This document shows positions 42,373 through 50,155 of a stretch of 64,000 nt of DNA, piece by piece. Origin of the DNA: JAZBPO01 sp963691775 (lineage in GTDB: Bacteria; Pseudomonadota; Gammaproteobacteria; Pseudomonadales; Azotimanducaceae). The DNA lies in NCBI GenBank assembly GCA_963691775.1, contig OY829369.1, positions 2,108,001 through 2,172,000 on the forward strand. The letters are read 5' to 3'. Within the stretch, counting starts at the first letter, position 1; each line of letters begins with the position of its first letter. The notes under the pieces are model-generated. The model ran no database searches. It worked only from the letters and a program-made list of their open reading frames with translations, and was not told the DNA's origin. A program made the translations under genes and the position numbers.

Positions 42373-43716
42373 ATGACCGACATGACCCCGCGCGAGATCG
42401 TGCACGCGCTCGACCGCCATATCATCGGCCAGGACGAGGCCAAGCGCGCGGTCGCCATCGCACTGCGCAATCGCTGGCGTCGCCTTCAGCTCGCCGAGGA
42501 AATGCGAGAGGAAGTGACACCGAAGAACATCCTCATGATCGGCCCCACGGGCGTCGGCAAGACGGAGATCGCCCGCCGCCTGGCGCGCCTGGCGAACGCC
42601 CCCTTCGTCAAGGTGGAAGCAACGAAATTCACCGAAGTCGGCTATGTGGGTCGCGACGTCGAATCGATCGTCCGCGACCTCGTCGATGCAGCGGTGCAGA
42701 TGAGCCGTGAGCAGGCCATCGAACAGGTCCGCCATCGCGCTGAAGATGCGGCCGAAGAACGCATGCTTGACGCGCTCCTGCCCGCCGCACGGAGCAACAC
42801 GGTCGGGTTCGGTGGCGACGCTGACGCCCCCGCGGCCGACTCCGGCACGCGCCAGCTGTTCCGCAAGAAACTGCGCCAGGGCGAGCTCGATGACCGCGAG
42901 GTCGAGATCGAACTGTCGCAGGCACCGGCGGGATCGGAGCTCATGGTGCCGCCCGGCCTGGAGGAAATGGCTGGCCAGCTTCAGAACATGTTCTCCGGTC
43001 TGGCCGGCGCGCGACGCAAGCCGATGAAGCTGTCCGTGAAGGACGCGATGCGACGCCTGCGCGACGAGGAAGCCGCAAAACTCGTGAACGAGGAAGAGCT
43101 GACCGCGGGCGCCGTGCGCCGCGTAGAGGAAAGCGGCATTGTCTTCATTGACGAGATCGACAAGGTCGCTCAGCGCTCGGAGCACAGTGGCGCGGACGTC
43201 TCGCGCGAAGGCGTTCAGCGCGATCTACTGCCGCTGATAGAAGGCTGCACCGTGAGCACCAAGTACGGGATGGTGAAGACGGATCACATCCTCTTCATCG
43301 CCTCGGGTGCCTTTCACCTGTCGAAACCGAGTGATCTGATCCCCGAACTGCAGGGCCGCCTGCCCATTCGCGTCGAGCTCTCCGCACTCACACCCGAACA
43401 GTTCCAGCGCATCCTTACAGAGCCGAAAGCATCACTCACCACACAATACACGGCGCTCCTCGCCACCGAAGGCGTGACCCTCGAGTTCAGTGAAGACGCC
43501 ATCGCGCGCATCGCCGAGATCGCCTTCGCTGTGAATGCCCGCACGGAGAATATCGGTGCTCGGCGGCTACACACGGTGATGGAGCGTCTTCTGGAAGAGG
43601 TCTCGTTCTCGGCAGATCGTCTTGGTGGAGCACCCTGCCGCATCGACGCTGCCAGAGTTGAGGAAACGCTCGGCGGCCTCGTGGTCGACGAAGATCTGTC
43701 ACGTTTCATACTCTGA
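42373..43716 (+). CDS. hslU: ATP-dependent protease ATPase subunit HslU
   Basis: A 447-residue AAA+ unfoldase that feeds substrates to HslV. It starts TPREIVHALDRHIIGQDEAKR. Walker A is GPTGVGKT (57-64); the intermediate I-domain spans roughly 105-240; Walker B is VFIDEIDK. Sensor residues are in PSDLIPELQGRLPIRVEL and NIGARRLHTVMERLLE. The protein ends in VDEDLSRFIL, the C-terminal tail that docks into HslV. It lies 16 bp after hslV. Confidence 0.97.
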   Translation: MTDMTPREIVHALDRHIIGQDEAKRAVAIALRNRWRRLQLAEEMREEVTPKNILMIGPTGVGKTEIARRLARLANAPFVKVEATKFTEVGYVGRDVESIVRDLVDAAVQMSREQAIEQVRHRAEDAAEERMLDALLPAARSNTVGFGGDADAPAADSGTRQLFRKKLRQGELDDREVEIELSQAPAGSELMVPPGLEEMAGQLQNMFSGLAGARRKPMKLSVKDAMRRLRDEEAAKLVNEEELTAGAVRRVEESGIVFIDEIDKVAQRSEHSGADVSREGVQRDLLPLIEGCTVSTKYGMVKTDHILFIASGAFHLSKPSDLIPELQGRLPIRVELSALTPEQFQRILTEPKASLTTQYTALLATEGVTLEFSEDAIARIAEIAFAVNARTENIGARRLHTVMERLLEEVSFSADRLGGAPCRIDAARVEETLGGLVVDEDLSRFIL

Positions 43717-43747
43717 ATCGTCGAACGCCAACTGAGGAGGCCATGCG

Positions 43748-44140
43748 ATGAGCGACGCTCCAACCGATCTTCGCCTGCGCCGTCAGTCGCGAGTGCTGGA
43801 GATCACCTGGGCCGACGGCACGTGCCACGCGCTCAGCCTGGAGCTTCTGCGGGTGTACTCGCCCTCGGCAGAGGTTCGGGGTCACGGCTCCGGTGACCGG
43901 ATTCTGCAAACGGGCAAAAAGCACGTGAACGTCAGCGCCGTCGATCCTGTCGGAAATTATGCGATCAAGCTCACCTTCGACGATGGCCACGACACCGGCA
44001 TCTACACCTGGGAGTACCTGCGCGAACTCGGTGAGCAGCGCGAGGCACGCTGGGCAAGCTACCTCGCCGAAGTCGAGGCTGCGAACGCCTCACGACTGCC
44101 ACCGATCCAGCTCGGTCAGTGGACCCCGTCCGGCGATTGA
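43748..44140 (+). CDS. DUF971-domain protein
   Basis: A 130-residue protein of the DUF971 family, related to the N-terminal zinc-containing domain of gamma-butyrobetaine hydroxylases and to factors that act with Fe-S carrier proteins. Motifs are LEITWADG, LRVYSPSAEV, PVGNYAIKLTFDDGHDTGIYTWEYL. The usual order hslU-DUF971-ubiE is kept here. Function unproven. Confidence 0.9.
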   Translation: MSDAPTDLRLRRQSRVLEITWADGTCHALSLELLRVYSPSAEVRGHGSGDRILQTGKKHVNVSAVDPVGNYAIKLTFDDGHDTGIYTWEYLRELGEQREARWASYLAEVEAANASRLPPIQLGQWTPSGD

Positions 44141-44167
44141 GGCGAAAAGCGCTGGCTCCTCTACAAT
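44137..44167 (+). promoter_or_regulatory. Predicted promoter of ubiEJB
   Basis: TTGAGG (44137-44142), 19-bp spacer, TACAAT (44162-44167), about 85 bp upstream of the ubiE ATG. The -10 is good; the spacer is long. Confidence 0.4.
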
Positions 44168-44252
44168 GGCCCCTTCGACGGCGCGGACGGCAGTCCGCGC
44201 CATGCGCGCGGGGCGCCGCCCAGTGCGCCGGCACGAGCGAAGGCACGCCAGC

Positions 44253-45008
44253 ATGACAGACCCCAAGGACGCTTCCCCAACCATCGATTTCGGCTACGAG
44301 CAGGTTCCGATCGAGGACAAGGCGCGCCGCGTTGGCGACGTGTTCCGATCGGTTGCGCCGAAATACGACGTCATGAACGACCTCATGTCGCTTGGCACAC
44401 ACCGCATCCTCAAGCGCATGACCATCGAGCTGTCTGGTGTACGCCCGGGCCACCGCGTCCTGGATCTCGCCGGAGGCACGGGCGATCTCGCCTTGCTGTT
44501 CGCACCGCGCGTCAGCCGCGAGGGTCAGGTGGTCATCTCCGACATCAATCCCGCAATGCTCGAGCTGGGACGCGACCGGCTCCTCGACGCTGGGCATGCG
44601 AATACCGAAGCGGTCATTGCCGACGCAGAAAAACTGCCCTTCGAAAGCAGCAGCTTCGACTGCGTCACCATCGCGTTCGGGCTCCGCAACGTGACCCGCA
44701 AGGACGCTGCACTTGCGGAAATGTGCCGCGTCCTCAGACCGGGCGGGCGCCTGCTCGTGCTCGAGTTCTCGAAGCCGAGAAATCCGCTCCTGTCACGGGC
44801 CTACGATGCCTTCGCAGCCACCTGGCCCCTGATGGGCAAGCTCATCGCCGACGACGCCGATTCCTATCGCTACCTCAACGAATCCATTCGCATGCATCCG
44901 CCTCAGGAGGAGCTGGCTTCGATGATGGAGGGGGCCGGCTTCGACGCCGTGCGCTTCCATGACCTGCTCGGCGGCATCGTCGCGATCCATCGCGGCATCG
45001 CGCCCTGA
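44253..45008 (+). CDS. ubiE: Ubiquinone/menaquinone methyltransferase UbiE
   Basis: A 251-residue SAM-dependent C-methyltransferase of quinone synthesis. The SAM loop is VLDLAGGTGDLALLF (69-83), with FRSVAPKYDVMNDLMSLGTHR, FDCVTIAFGLRNVT and RPGGRLLVLEFSKP as UbiE signatures. The start at 44253 matches the family N-terminus (DFGYEQVPIEDKARRVGDVF). It leads the coupled set ubiE-ubiJ-ubiB. Confidence 0.96.
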   Translation: MTDPKDASPTIDFGYEQVPIEDKARRVGDVFRSVAPKYDVMNDLMSLGTHRILKRMTIELSGVRPGHRVLDLAGGTGDLALLFAPRVSREGQVVISDINPAMLELGRDRLLDAGHANTEAVIADAEKLPFESSSFDCVTIAFGLRNVTRKDAALAEMCRVLRPGGRLLVLEFSKPRNPLLSRAYDAFAATWPLMGKLIADDADSYRYLNESIRMHPPQEELASMMEGAGFDAVRFHDLLGGIVAIHRGIAP

Positions 45009-45016
45009 AGCCGCCA

Positions 45017-45658
45017 ATGGCCGTTTCCCTGGCAGCGACGCTGACCGCGACCGCACTCGAAGCGGGCCTTCGCGCGGCACTTCTGTCCGATCCGCCAACG
45101 CGGGAGGAGCTCACAGCGCTTGCCCCCGCGCGCCTCGACCTCGCATTCCGCGGCAATCCCATGCGCCTCTCGCTGGTGATGACCGAAGATGGTGTTCGCA
45201 TCGAGGCCAACGCAAGCGGTCCGGCTGACGCGAGCGTAGAGCTGTCGCCCGCGGGTCTCATCGATCTCCTGGCCGGCGATCAGATGCGCGCCGTGATGAG
45301 CGGGAATGTGCGCATAGAGGGCGACGCGGGGCTGGTCACCGCGGTGTTCTCCGTGCTGGCTCGCTTTCGCCCGGACATCGAAGGCCCACTGTCCAAGCTC
45401 TTCGGAGAGATGCCCGTCGCCGCGGCCGGGGCCGCCGCGAATCGCGGCCGGAAGCTCGCGGGAAGTATGGCGAACAGCGGCGCGGACATCGCCCGAGGCG
45501 CCCTCACGGGCACGGATGGCCCGCTCCCTTCGCGCCCTGAGATCGCACGCTTCCTCGATGAGGTAGACGACGTGCGGCTTGCCACCGACCGGCTCGAAGC
45601 GCGACTCGCTCGGCTCAGCCAGGCACAGGCCGCAGAGAAACCGGCGAACGAGACGTGA
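45017..45658 (+). CDS. ubiJ: Ubiquinone biosynthesis accessory factor UbiJ
   Basis: A 213-residue protein with an SCP2-type lipid-binding domain (about 30-120: LRLSLVMTEDGVRIEANA-like strands, then VELSPAGLIDLLAGDQMRAV) and a C-terminal helical tail with a heptad-like stretch (RFLDEVDDVRLATDRLEARL). UbiJ and UbiK form the lipid-binding part of the aerobic Ubi complex. Its position between ubiE and ubiB is the standard one. Its last four bases overlap the ubiB GTG start. Confidence 0.9.
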   Translation: MAVSLAATLTATALEAGLRAALLSDPPTREELTALAPARLDLAFRGNPMRLSLVMTEDGVRIEANASGPADASVELSPAGLIDLLAGDQMRAVMSGNVRIEGDAGLVTAVFSVLARFRPDIEGPLSKLFGEMPVAAAGAAANRGRKLAGSMANSGADIARGALTGTDGPLPSRPEIARFLDEVDDVRLATDRLEARLARLSQAQAAEKPANET

Positions 45659-47340
45659 AGAGCTTCGCCCTTTTCCGCGCCCGCGTCGCACGCGCACGAC
45701 GCATACTCCGCGTCGTATTCCGCTATCGACTGGATGAACTGTTCCTGATTGCCGGCGTGTCCACCCGGTCGCTGCCGCTTTCGCTACGCGCGCTTATCGC
45801 GATCTTTCCGATACGCCTGCTACCGAACCCCGAGGGCTCACCGGCGCGGCGCCTGCGCCTCGCGCTTGAAGAGCTGGGGCCGGTGTTCGTGAAGTTCGGC
45901 CAGATCCTGTCGACCCGCCCCGACCTTCTGACGCCGGAGTTCGCGGAAGAGCTGAAGCGCCTGCAAGACCGAGTCACCCCATTTCCGGGCGCGCAGGCAC
46001 GCTCGCTGATCGAAGCAGCACTTGACGCGCCAATCGAGGACGCCTTCGCGAGTTTCGAAACAGAACCAATGGCTTCTGCGAGCGTTGCGCAGGTCCATGC
46101 GGCAACCCTGCGCGACGGCAGCGACGTCGTGGTGAAAGTGATCCGCCCCGGCATCGACACCGTGATCGCCGAGGACCTGCGCCTGCTCCAGGGTATCGCG
46201 GAGCTCCTCGAACGGGTGTCGAGCGACGCGCGCCGGCTGCATCCTGTCGAGGTCGTCGCGGACTACGAGTCAACGATCACCAATGAGCTTGACCTGCTCC
46301 ACGAAGCGGCCAACGCCTCTCAGCTCCGGCGCAACTTTACGCACTCCCCGCTGCTCTACGTGCCGCGCGTGCACTGGGAACACACGCGCGAGAACGTCCT
46401 CGTGCTCGAGCGCATCTACGGCACGCCCATCTCGGACGTCGGCGCACTGCAGGCTGCCGGCACCAACATGAAAGTGCTCGCCGACCGCGGCGTAGAGACC
46501 TTCTTCACTCAGGTGTTCGAAGACAATTTCTTTCACGCGGACATGCACCCAGGGAATATCTTCGTTGACCTCTCGAACCCTGACGATCCGAGCTATATCG
46601 CGGTCGACTGCGCGATCATCGGCACGCTCACGGAAGCCGATCAGGACTACCTCGCCCGCAATCTCCTGGCGTTCTTCAATCAGGACTACAGGCAGGTCGC
46701 GCGCTTGCACGTACAGTCGGGCTGGGTACCGCCGGGGACAGACGTCGGTGAGTTCGAGAAGGTCATCCGCGCGGTCTGCGAGCCGATCTTCCAGAAGCCG
46801 ATCAGTGAGATCTCCTTCGGGCACTTCCTCCTCGAACTCTTCCAGACCGCGCGGCGCTTCGATATGGAGGTGCAACCGCAGCTCGTCCTGCTGCAGAAGA
46901 CGCTCCTCAACATCGAGGGCGTCGGCCGCCAGCTCTATCCGGAACTCGATCTCTGGGAAACGGCCAAACCCTTCATGGAACGCTGGATGGCGCAGCGCGC
47001 AGGTCCCGTTGCAGCCCTGCGGGAGGTCGCAGACCGGGCACCGGAGTTCCTGGAGCAATTACCGCAGGTGCCTGGCCTCGTCCTCGAAGCGACGCGGCAA
47101 TTGCAGCGCCTGGACGATATCGCGGACGCGCAGCGCAAAACGATGGCAACGCTTGATGCCATGCTCGCGGAGCGCGCCCGGAGCGAACGACGCCGGCGCC
47201 TGACCGGTATGGGCGCGCTCATTCTGGGCGCGGGCTTGTTTCTCCCGGCAGCGGCCTCGGCAGACGGCGGTGGCGCAGGCCTGACCGGTGGGCTGCTCGC
47301 CCTCCTGGGCGTCATGCTGATCTCGGGGCGGGGCATCTGA
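45655..47340 (+). CDS. ubiB: UbiB, ATPase/kinase-like factor of ubiquinone synthesis
   Basis: A 561-residue member of the UbiB/ADCK atypical kinase family. It has the KxGQ motif in FVKFGQILSTRPDLL, the alanine-rich loop SASVAQVHAA, ELDLLHEAANA, HADMHPGNIFVD with the catalytic residues and two C-terminal membrane helices (about 515-560). It starts at GTG 45655 in a 4-nt overlap with ubiJ. It ends 8 bp from the stop of the convergent NTF2-like gene. Confidence 0.95.
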   Translation: MKSFALFRARVARARRILRVVFRYRLDELFLIAGVSTRSLPLSLRALIAIFPIRLLPNPEGSPARRLRLALEELGPVFVKFGQILSTRPDLLTPEFAEELKRLQDRVTPFPGAQARSLIEAALDAPIEDAFASFETEPMASASVAQVHAATLRDGSDVVVKVIRPGIDTVIAEDLRLLQGIAELLERVSSDARRLHPVEVVADYESTITNELDLLHEAANASQLRRNFTHSPLLYVPRVHWEHTRENVLVLERIYGTPISDVGALQAAGTNMKVLADRGVETFFTQVFEDNFFHADMHPGNIFVDLSNPDDPSYIAVDCAIIGTLTEADQDYLARNLLAFFNQDYRQVARLHVQSGWVPPGTDVGEFEKVIRAVCEPIFQKPISEISFGHFLLELFQTARRFDMEVQPQLVLLQKTLLNIEGVGRQLYPELDLWETAKPFMERWMAQRAGPVAALREVADRAPEFLEQLPQVPGLVLEATRQLQRLDDIADAQRKTMATLDAMLAERARSERRRRLTGMGALILGAGLFLPAAASADGGGAGLTGGLLALLGVMLISGRGI

Positions 47341-47348
47341 TAAGGCCT

Positions 47349-47756
47349 TCAAGCGCCGACGATATTCTGCACCAGCGCGGTGTCGGCGAATTCGACGAGT
47401 CGCGTCGCGCGCGCGGCATCGTCGAAAGTCCATAAATCCAGCAACTCGGTCCTGTAGCTCTCCTCCGAGATCGTGAACCGTATGTCGGCCACAACGTGCA
47501 CCGCCACCCGATCATCGCCCGCGGTGACGCTCGCCAGTTCGACATGCTCGAAGTTCCACAAGCCGATGAAATCGTGGAAGACAACACGGAGCGCGTCGAT
47601 CCCCTCTACGGTCCTGGCAAATGCGCTCGTCTCTGGCGAGCCGGCATACTGCACGACCGCGTCGTCGCGGAAGACCGCAAGGCACGCGGCCAGATCGCCT
47701 TCCTCGCGCGCCCGATAGAACCTGCGGACTGCAGCTTCGATTGCCATCCCATTCAT
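47349..47756 (-). CDS. NTF2-like / SnoaL-like small protein
   Basis: A 135-residue cone-fold protein: AIEAAVRRFYRAREEGDLAACLAVFRDDAVVQYAGS at the start (shown in part), then TVEGIDALRVVFHDF, VAVHVVADIRFT and TELLDLWTFDDAARATRLVEF. This is the nuclear-transport-factor-2 superfamily, which includes small isomerases, hydrolases and carriers. Substrate unknown. It sits on the opposite strand between ubiB and hisE, where hisI is found in related bacteria. Confidence 0.82.
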   Translation of the reverse strand: MNGMAIEAAVRRFYRAREEGDLAACLAVFRDDAVVQYAGSPETSAFARTVEGIDALRVVFHDFIGLWNFEHVELASVTAGDDRVAVHVVADIRFTISEESYRTELLDLWTFDDAARATRLVEFADTALVQNIVGA

Positions 47757-48080
47757 GCGGCTCGCTCCTTGACCAGCGCATGCAGCATATCGCGCATGGG
47801 CGATTGTTTAGCCAGCGAACGCCGACACCAACCCCGGCGTACTTTGGCAAAGTTCTCCAGACGATGGATCAGTCAGCCCGGCATGCGCGTTCCGGCGAAG
47901 CCCCCCACATGCCGTGGCAAACCGTTTCATCGCCCGAGGCCGGGCCTGGCTGACGCAGCGCTTCGCTGCCTGCGTCCGCATCGATGGGGTCTGCGACGCC
48001 GCAAAGATGCGCTGTGCGGCTTGATGAACAACGCTTTGAGGTATGATCCGCCGCCCTGCCGCGCCGCTGGTCGCGATCGC
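47757..48080. other. Intergenic, 324 bp, upstream of hisE
   Basis: Contains the hisE promoter listed next. I searched all frames by eye for the HisI cysteine and GRRSCF-type signatures and found none. No other gene or repeat is seen. Confidence 0.45.
48021..48047 (+). promoter_or_regulatory. Predicted promoter of hisE-tatABC
   Basis: TTGATG (48021-48026), 15-bp spacer, TATGAT (48042-48047), 33 bp before the hisE ATG. Spacer is short but both hexamers are good. Confidence 0.42.
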
Positions 48081-48413
48081 ATGAACGTCGTCGCCGAATT
48101 GACCGCCATCCTGGAATCCCGCCGCGAAGCCGATGCGGACGATTCCTACGTCGCATCGCTCTACGCAAAAGGCCTGAACAAGATTCTCGAGAAGGTCGGC
48201 GAAGAGGCGACGGAAACCATTCTTGCGGCCAAGGATGCTTCCGACGACGCTTCACGCGCGGCGCTCGTCGGGGAGACGGCAGACCTCTGGTTCCATACCA
48301 TGGTGATGCTCGTGCACCTGAAGGTGAATCCGGAAGACGTCCTGCGTGAACTCGAACGCCGCTTCGGCCTATCAGGCCACGCAGAAAAAGCGGCCCGCAC
48401 GAACGGCGACTGA
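48081..48413 (+). CDS. hisE: Phosphoribosyl-ATP pyrophosphatase
   Basis: A 110-residue all-helical MazG-like enzyme for the second step of histidine synthesis. It has SYVASLYAKGLNKILEKVGEEATETILAAKD with the metal-binding EExxE pattern (shown in the run KVGEEATE), and ETADLWFHTMVML. The start is the ATG at 48081. hisI, which usually precedes it as a neighbour or as a HisIE fusion, is not here, so the next enzyme of the pathway must be encoded elsewhere. tatA follows after 30 bp. Confidence 0.93.
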   Translation: MNVVAELTAILESRREADADDSYVASLYAKGLNKILEKVGEEATETILAAKDASDDASRAALVGETADLWFHTMVMLVHLKVNPEDVLRELERRFGLSGHAEKAARTNGD

Positions 48414-48443
48414 CGCCCCCAACGCAACAGGAAGGTTCAAGCC

Positions 48444-48680
48444 ATGTTCGGAATCAGCCTGCCCCAGCTGCTGCTCATTCTCGTGATCGTGCTGCTGCTC
48501 TTCGGCACGTCGCGGCTGCGCAATCTCGGCAGCGATCTCGGAGGCGCCATCCGCGGCTTCCGCAGCTCCATGGGCGAGGACGAGACGAAAGACGATGCGT
48601 CCGCGCCAGACTTCATCGAGGGCGAAGCCAAACGTGAGCCGAACGAGGTTCCGGCACGCGACAGCGAGAAGAGTGCCTGA
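48444..48680 (+). CDS. tatA: Sec-independent translocase protein TatA
   Basis: A 78-residue protein: a very short periplasmic start, one TM helix (about 6-21), the FGTSRLRNLG hinge and an amphipathic helix (LGGAIRGFRSSM), then an acidic polar tail. TatA multimers form the conduit for folded proteins with twin-arginine signals. AGGAAGG before the ATG is a strong ribosome site. tatB and tatC follow directly. Confidence 0.94.
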   Translation: MFGISLPQLLLILVIVLLLFGTSRLRNLGSDLGGAIRGFRSSMGEDETKDDASAPDFIEGEAKREPNEVPARDSEKSA

Positions 48681-48701
48681 CCAAGGCGGAGCCCTGCGTC
48701 C

Positions 48702-49232
48702 ATGTTCGACATCGGCTTTCCGGAGCTGCTTCTCGTCAGCGTTGTGATGCTGCTGGTGTTCGGCCCCGAGCGCCTCCCGGAAGTGCTGCGCAACATCGGC
48801 CGGTTTGTCGGCGGGGCACGACGCAGTTTCGACACGCTCCGAGCGGAACTGGAACGCGAGGTCGGCGCAGACGAGCTCAAGCGTGAACTCCACAACGCAC
48901 GGATCATGGAAGAAGCGAAGCAGCTGGAAAAAATGGTCCGCAAGGGCCAGGACGAGGTCGAGGAGATGCTCGGCTCGCGTTATGCAGCGCTAAAGGAAGA
49001 AGGGGCGATCCTCGATCGCTCGGAAGAGAGCGGCGAAGGCATGACCACTGCACAGCCGGATGAGCCCGAGCCCGAGCCCGCGTCCGCAACGGGGTCCGCA
49101 ACGGAGTCCGCAACGGGTTCCACACCGGGGTCCGCATCGAGATCCGGCGGTGCCACGGCAACGGGCGGCGAGGCGTCGCCCACAATCGAGACAGAACCTG
49201 ACGCGCCCAAGGCCCCGGACGCTGCCACGTGA
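48702..49232 (+). CDS. tatB: Sec-independent translocase protein TatB
   Basis: A 176-residue protein with the TatB start MFDIGFPELLLVSVVML, the FGPERLPEVLRNIGRFVGGAR hinge and helix (given in part), and a long coiled helix to about 110. With TatC it forms the signal-peptide receptor. The C-terminal tail is low-complexity (EPEPEPA, then SATG-type repeats). The stop overlaps the tatC GTG start by 4 nt. Confidence 0.93.
   Translation: MFDIGFPELLLVSVVMLLVFGPERLPEVLRNIGRFVGGARRSFDTLRAELEREVGADELKRELHNARIMEEAKQLEKMVRKGQDEVEEMLGSRYAALKEEGAILDRSEESGEGMTTAQPDEPEPEPASATGSATESATGSTPGSASRSGGATATGGEASPTIETEPDAPKAPDAAT
49083..49142 (+). repeat. Five 12-bp tandem repeats inside tatB
   Basis: Unit TCCGCAACGGGG, present five times with decay (49083, 49095, 49107, 49119, 49131), coding for SATG, SATE, SATG, STPG and SASR. 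A whole-codon unit, so copy-number change would not break the frame. Confidence 0.8.
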
Positions 49233-49999
49233 ACGGTTCGAACGATCACGATCAGCGCGTCGACGAGGACACGCAGCCCCTGCTCGCTCACCTCATGGAG
49301 CTCCGGTCGCGAATCCTGCGCGCGGTGCTCGCCATTCTGATCATCTTCTTTCCGCTCTACTACGTCGCGAACCAGCTCTACGCCTTCGTCGCTGCACCGC
49401 TCATGCAGGTGATGCCGGAGGGCGCGGGCATGATCGCAACGCAGGTCGCCTCCCCGTTCCTGACGCCCTTCAAGCTGGCGCTGGTGTGTGCGTTCTTCCT
49501 CGCGATCCCCGTAGTGCTGCACCAGATCTGGGCATTCATTGCGCCGGGGCTGTACAAGCACGAGAAGCGTTTCGCAGTGCCACTGCTCGTGTCGTCGGTC
49601 ATCCTCTTCTACAGCGGCATGGCATTCGCGTACTTCGTGGTTTTTCCGCTCGCCTTCGCGTTCTTCGCCGGCGTAGCGCCGGAGGGCGTATCGATTGCGA
49701 CGGACATCTCAGCCTATCTCGACTTCGTCCTGAAGATTCTCTTCGCCTTCGGCTTTGCATTCGAGATTCCGATCGCGACCTTCTTGCTGGTCCTCACCGG
49801 CATCTCCGACGTCGAGTCGCTCAAGGCCAAGCGCGCCTATGTTGTCGTGGGCTGTTTCGTGATCGGCATGCTGCTCACGCCCCCGGACGTGATTTCCCAG
49901 ACGCTGCTCGCATTGCCCATGTGGGCCCTCTACGAGATCGGCCTGCTCTTTGCGCGCTTCGCGCCGAAACGCGAGGACGAGGAAGCGTCCGCCGCCTGA
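49229..49999 (+). CDS. tatC: Sec-independent translocase protein TatC
   Basis: A 256-residue protein with six TM helices that recognises twin-arginine signals. Family blocks are LLAHLMELRSRILRAV at the start, PFKLALVCAFFLAIPVVLHQIWAF, LYKHEKRF, FYSGMAFAYFVVFPLAFAFF and FGFAFEIPI. The GTG start at 49229 overlaps tatB. The last residues are charged and cytosolic. Confidence 0.96.
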   Translation: MNGSNDHDQRVDEDTQPLLAHLMELRSRILRAVLAILIIFFPLYYVANQLYAFVAAPLMQVMPEGAGMIATQVASPFLTPFKLALVCAFFLAIPVVLHQIWAFIAPGLYKHEKRFAVPLLVSSVILFYSGMAFAYFVVFPLAFAFFAGVAPEGVSIATDISAYLDFVLKILFAFGFAFEIPIATFLLVLTGISDVESLKAKRAYVVVGCFVIGMLLTPPDVISQTLLALPMWALYEIGLLFARFAPKREDEEASAA

Positions 50000-50155
50000 T
50001 GGCGCGCATCGAAAAATCGTGTTGGCCGCGAGGGGCTGCGGCCGTGCCGACAGCGGAAGGCATGCTCCAGCTGTGCTCCTGCTTACCGCACACAGACCGA
50101 CGATCGCGAACCGTCCCTTGCCCGAGGCAGATCTACAGCATGATCAAGGACCGCG

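Noticed and set aside
47757..48080. A degraded hisI gene upstream of hisE
   Set aside because: No frame shows the HisI cysteines or other signature.
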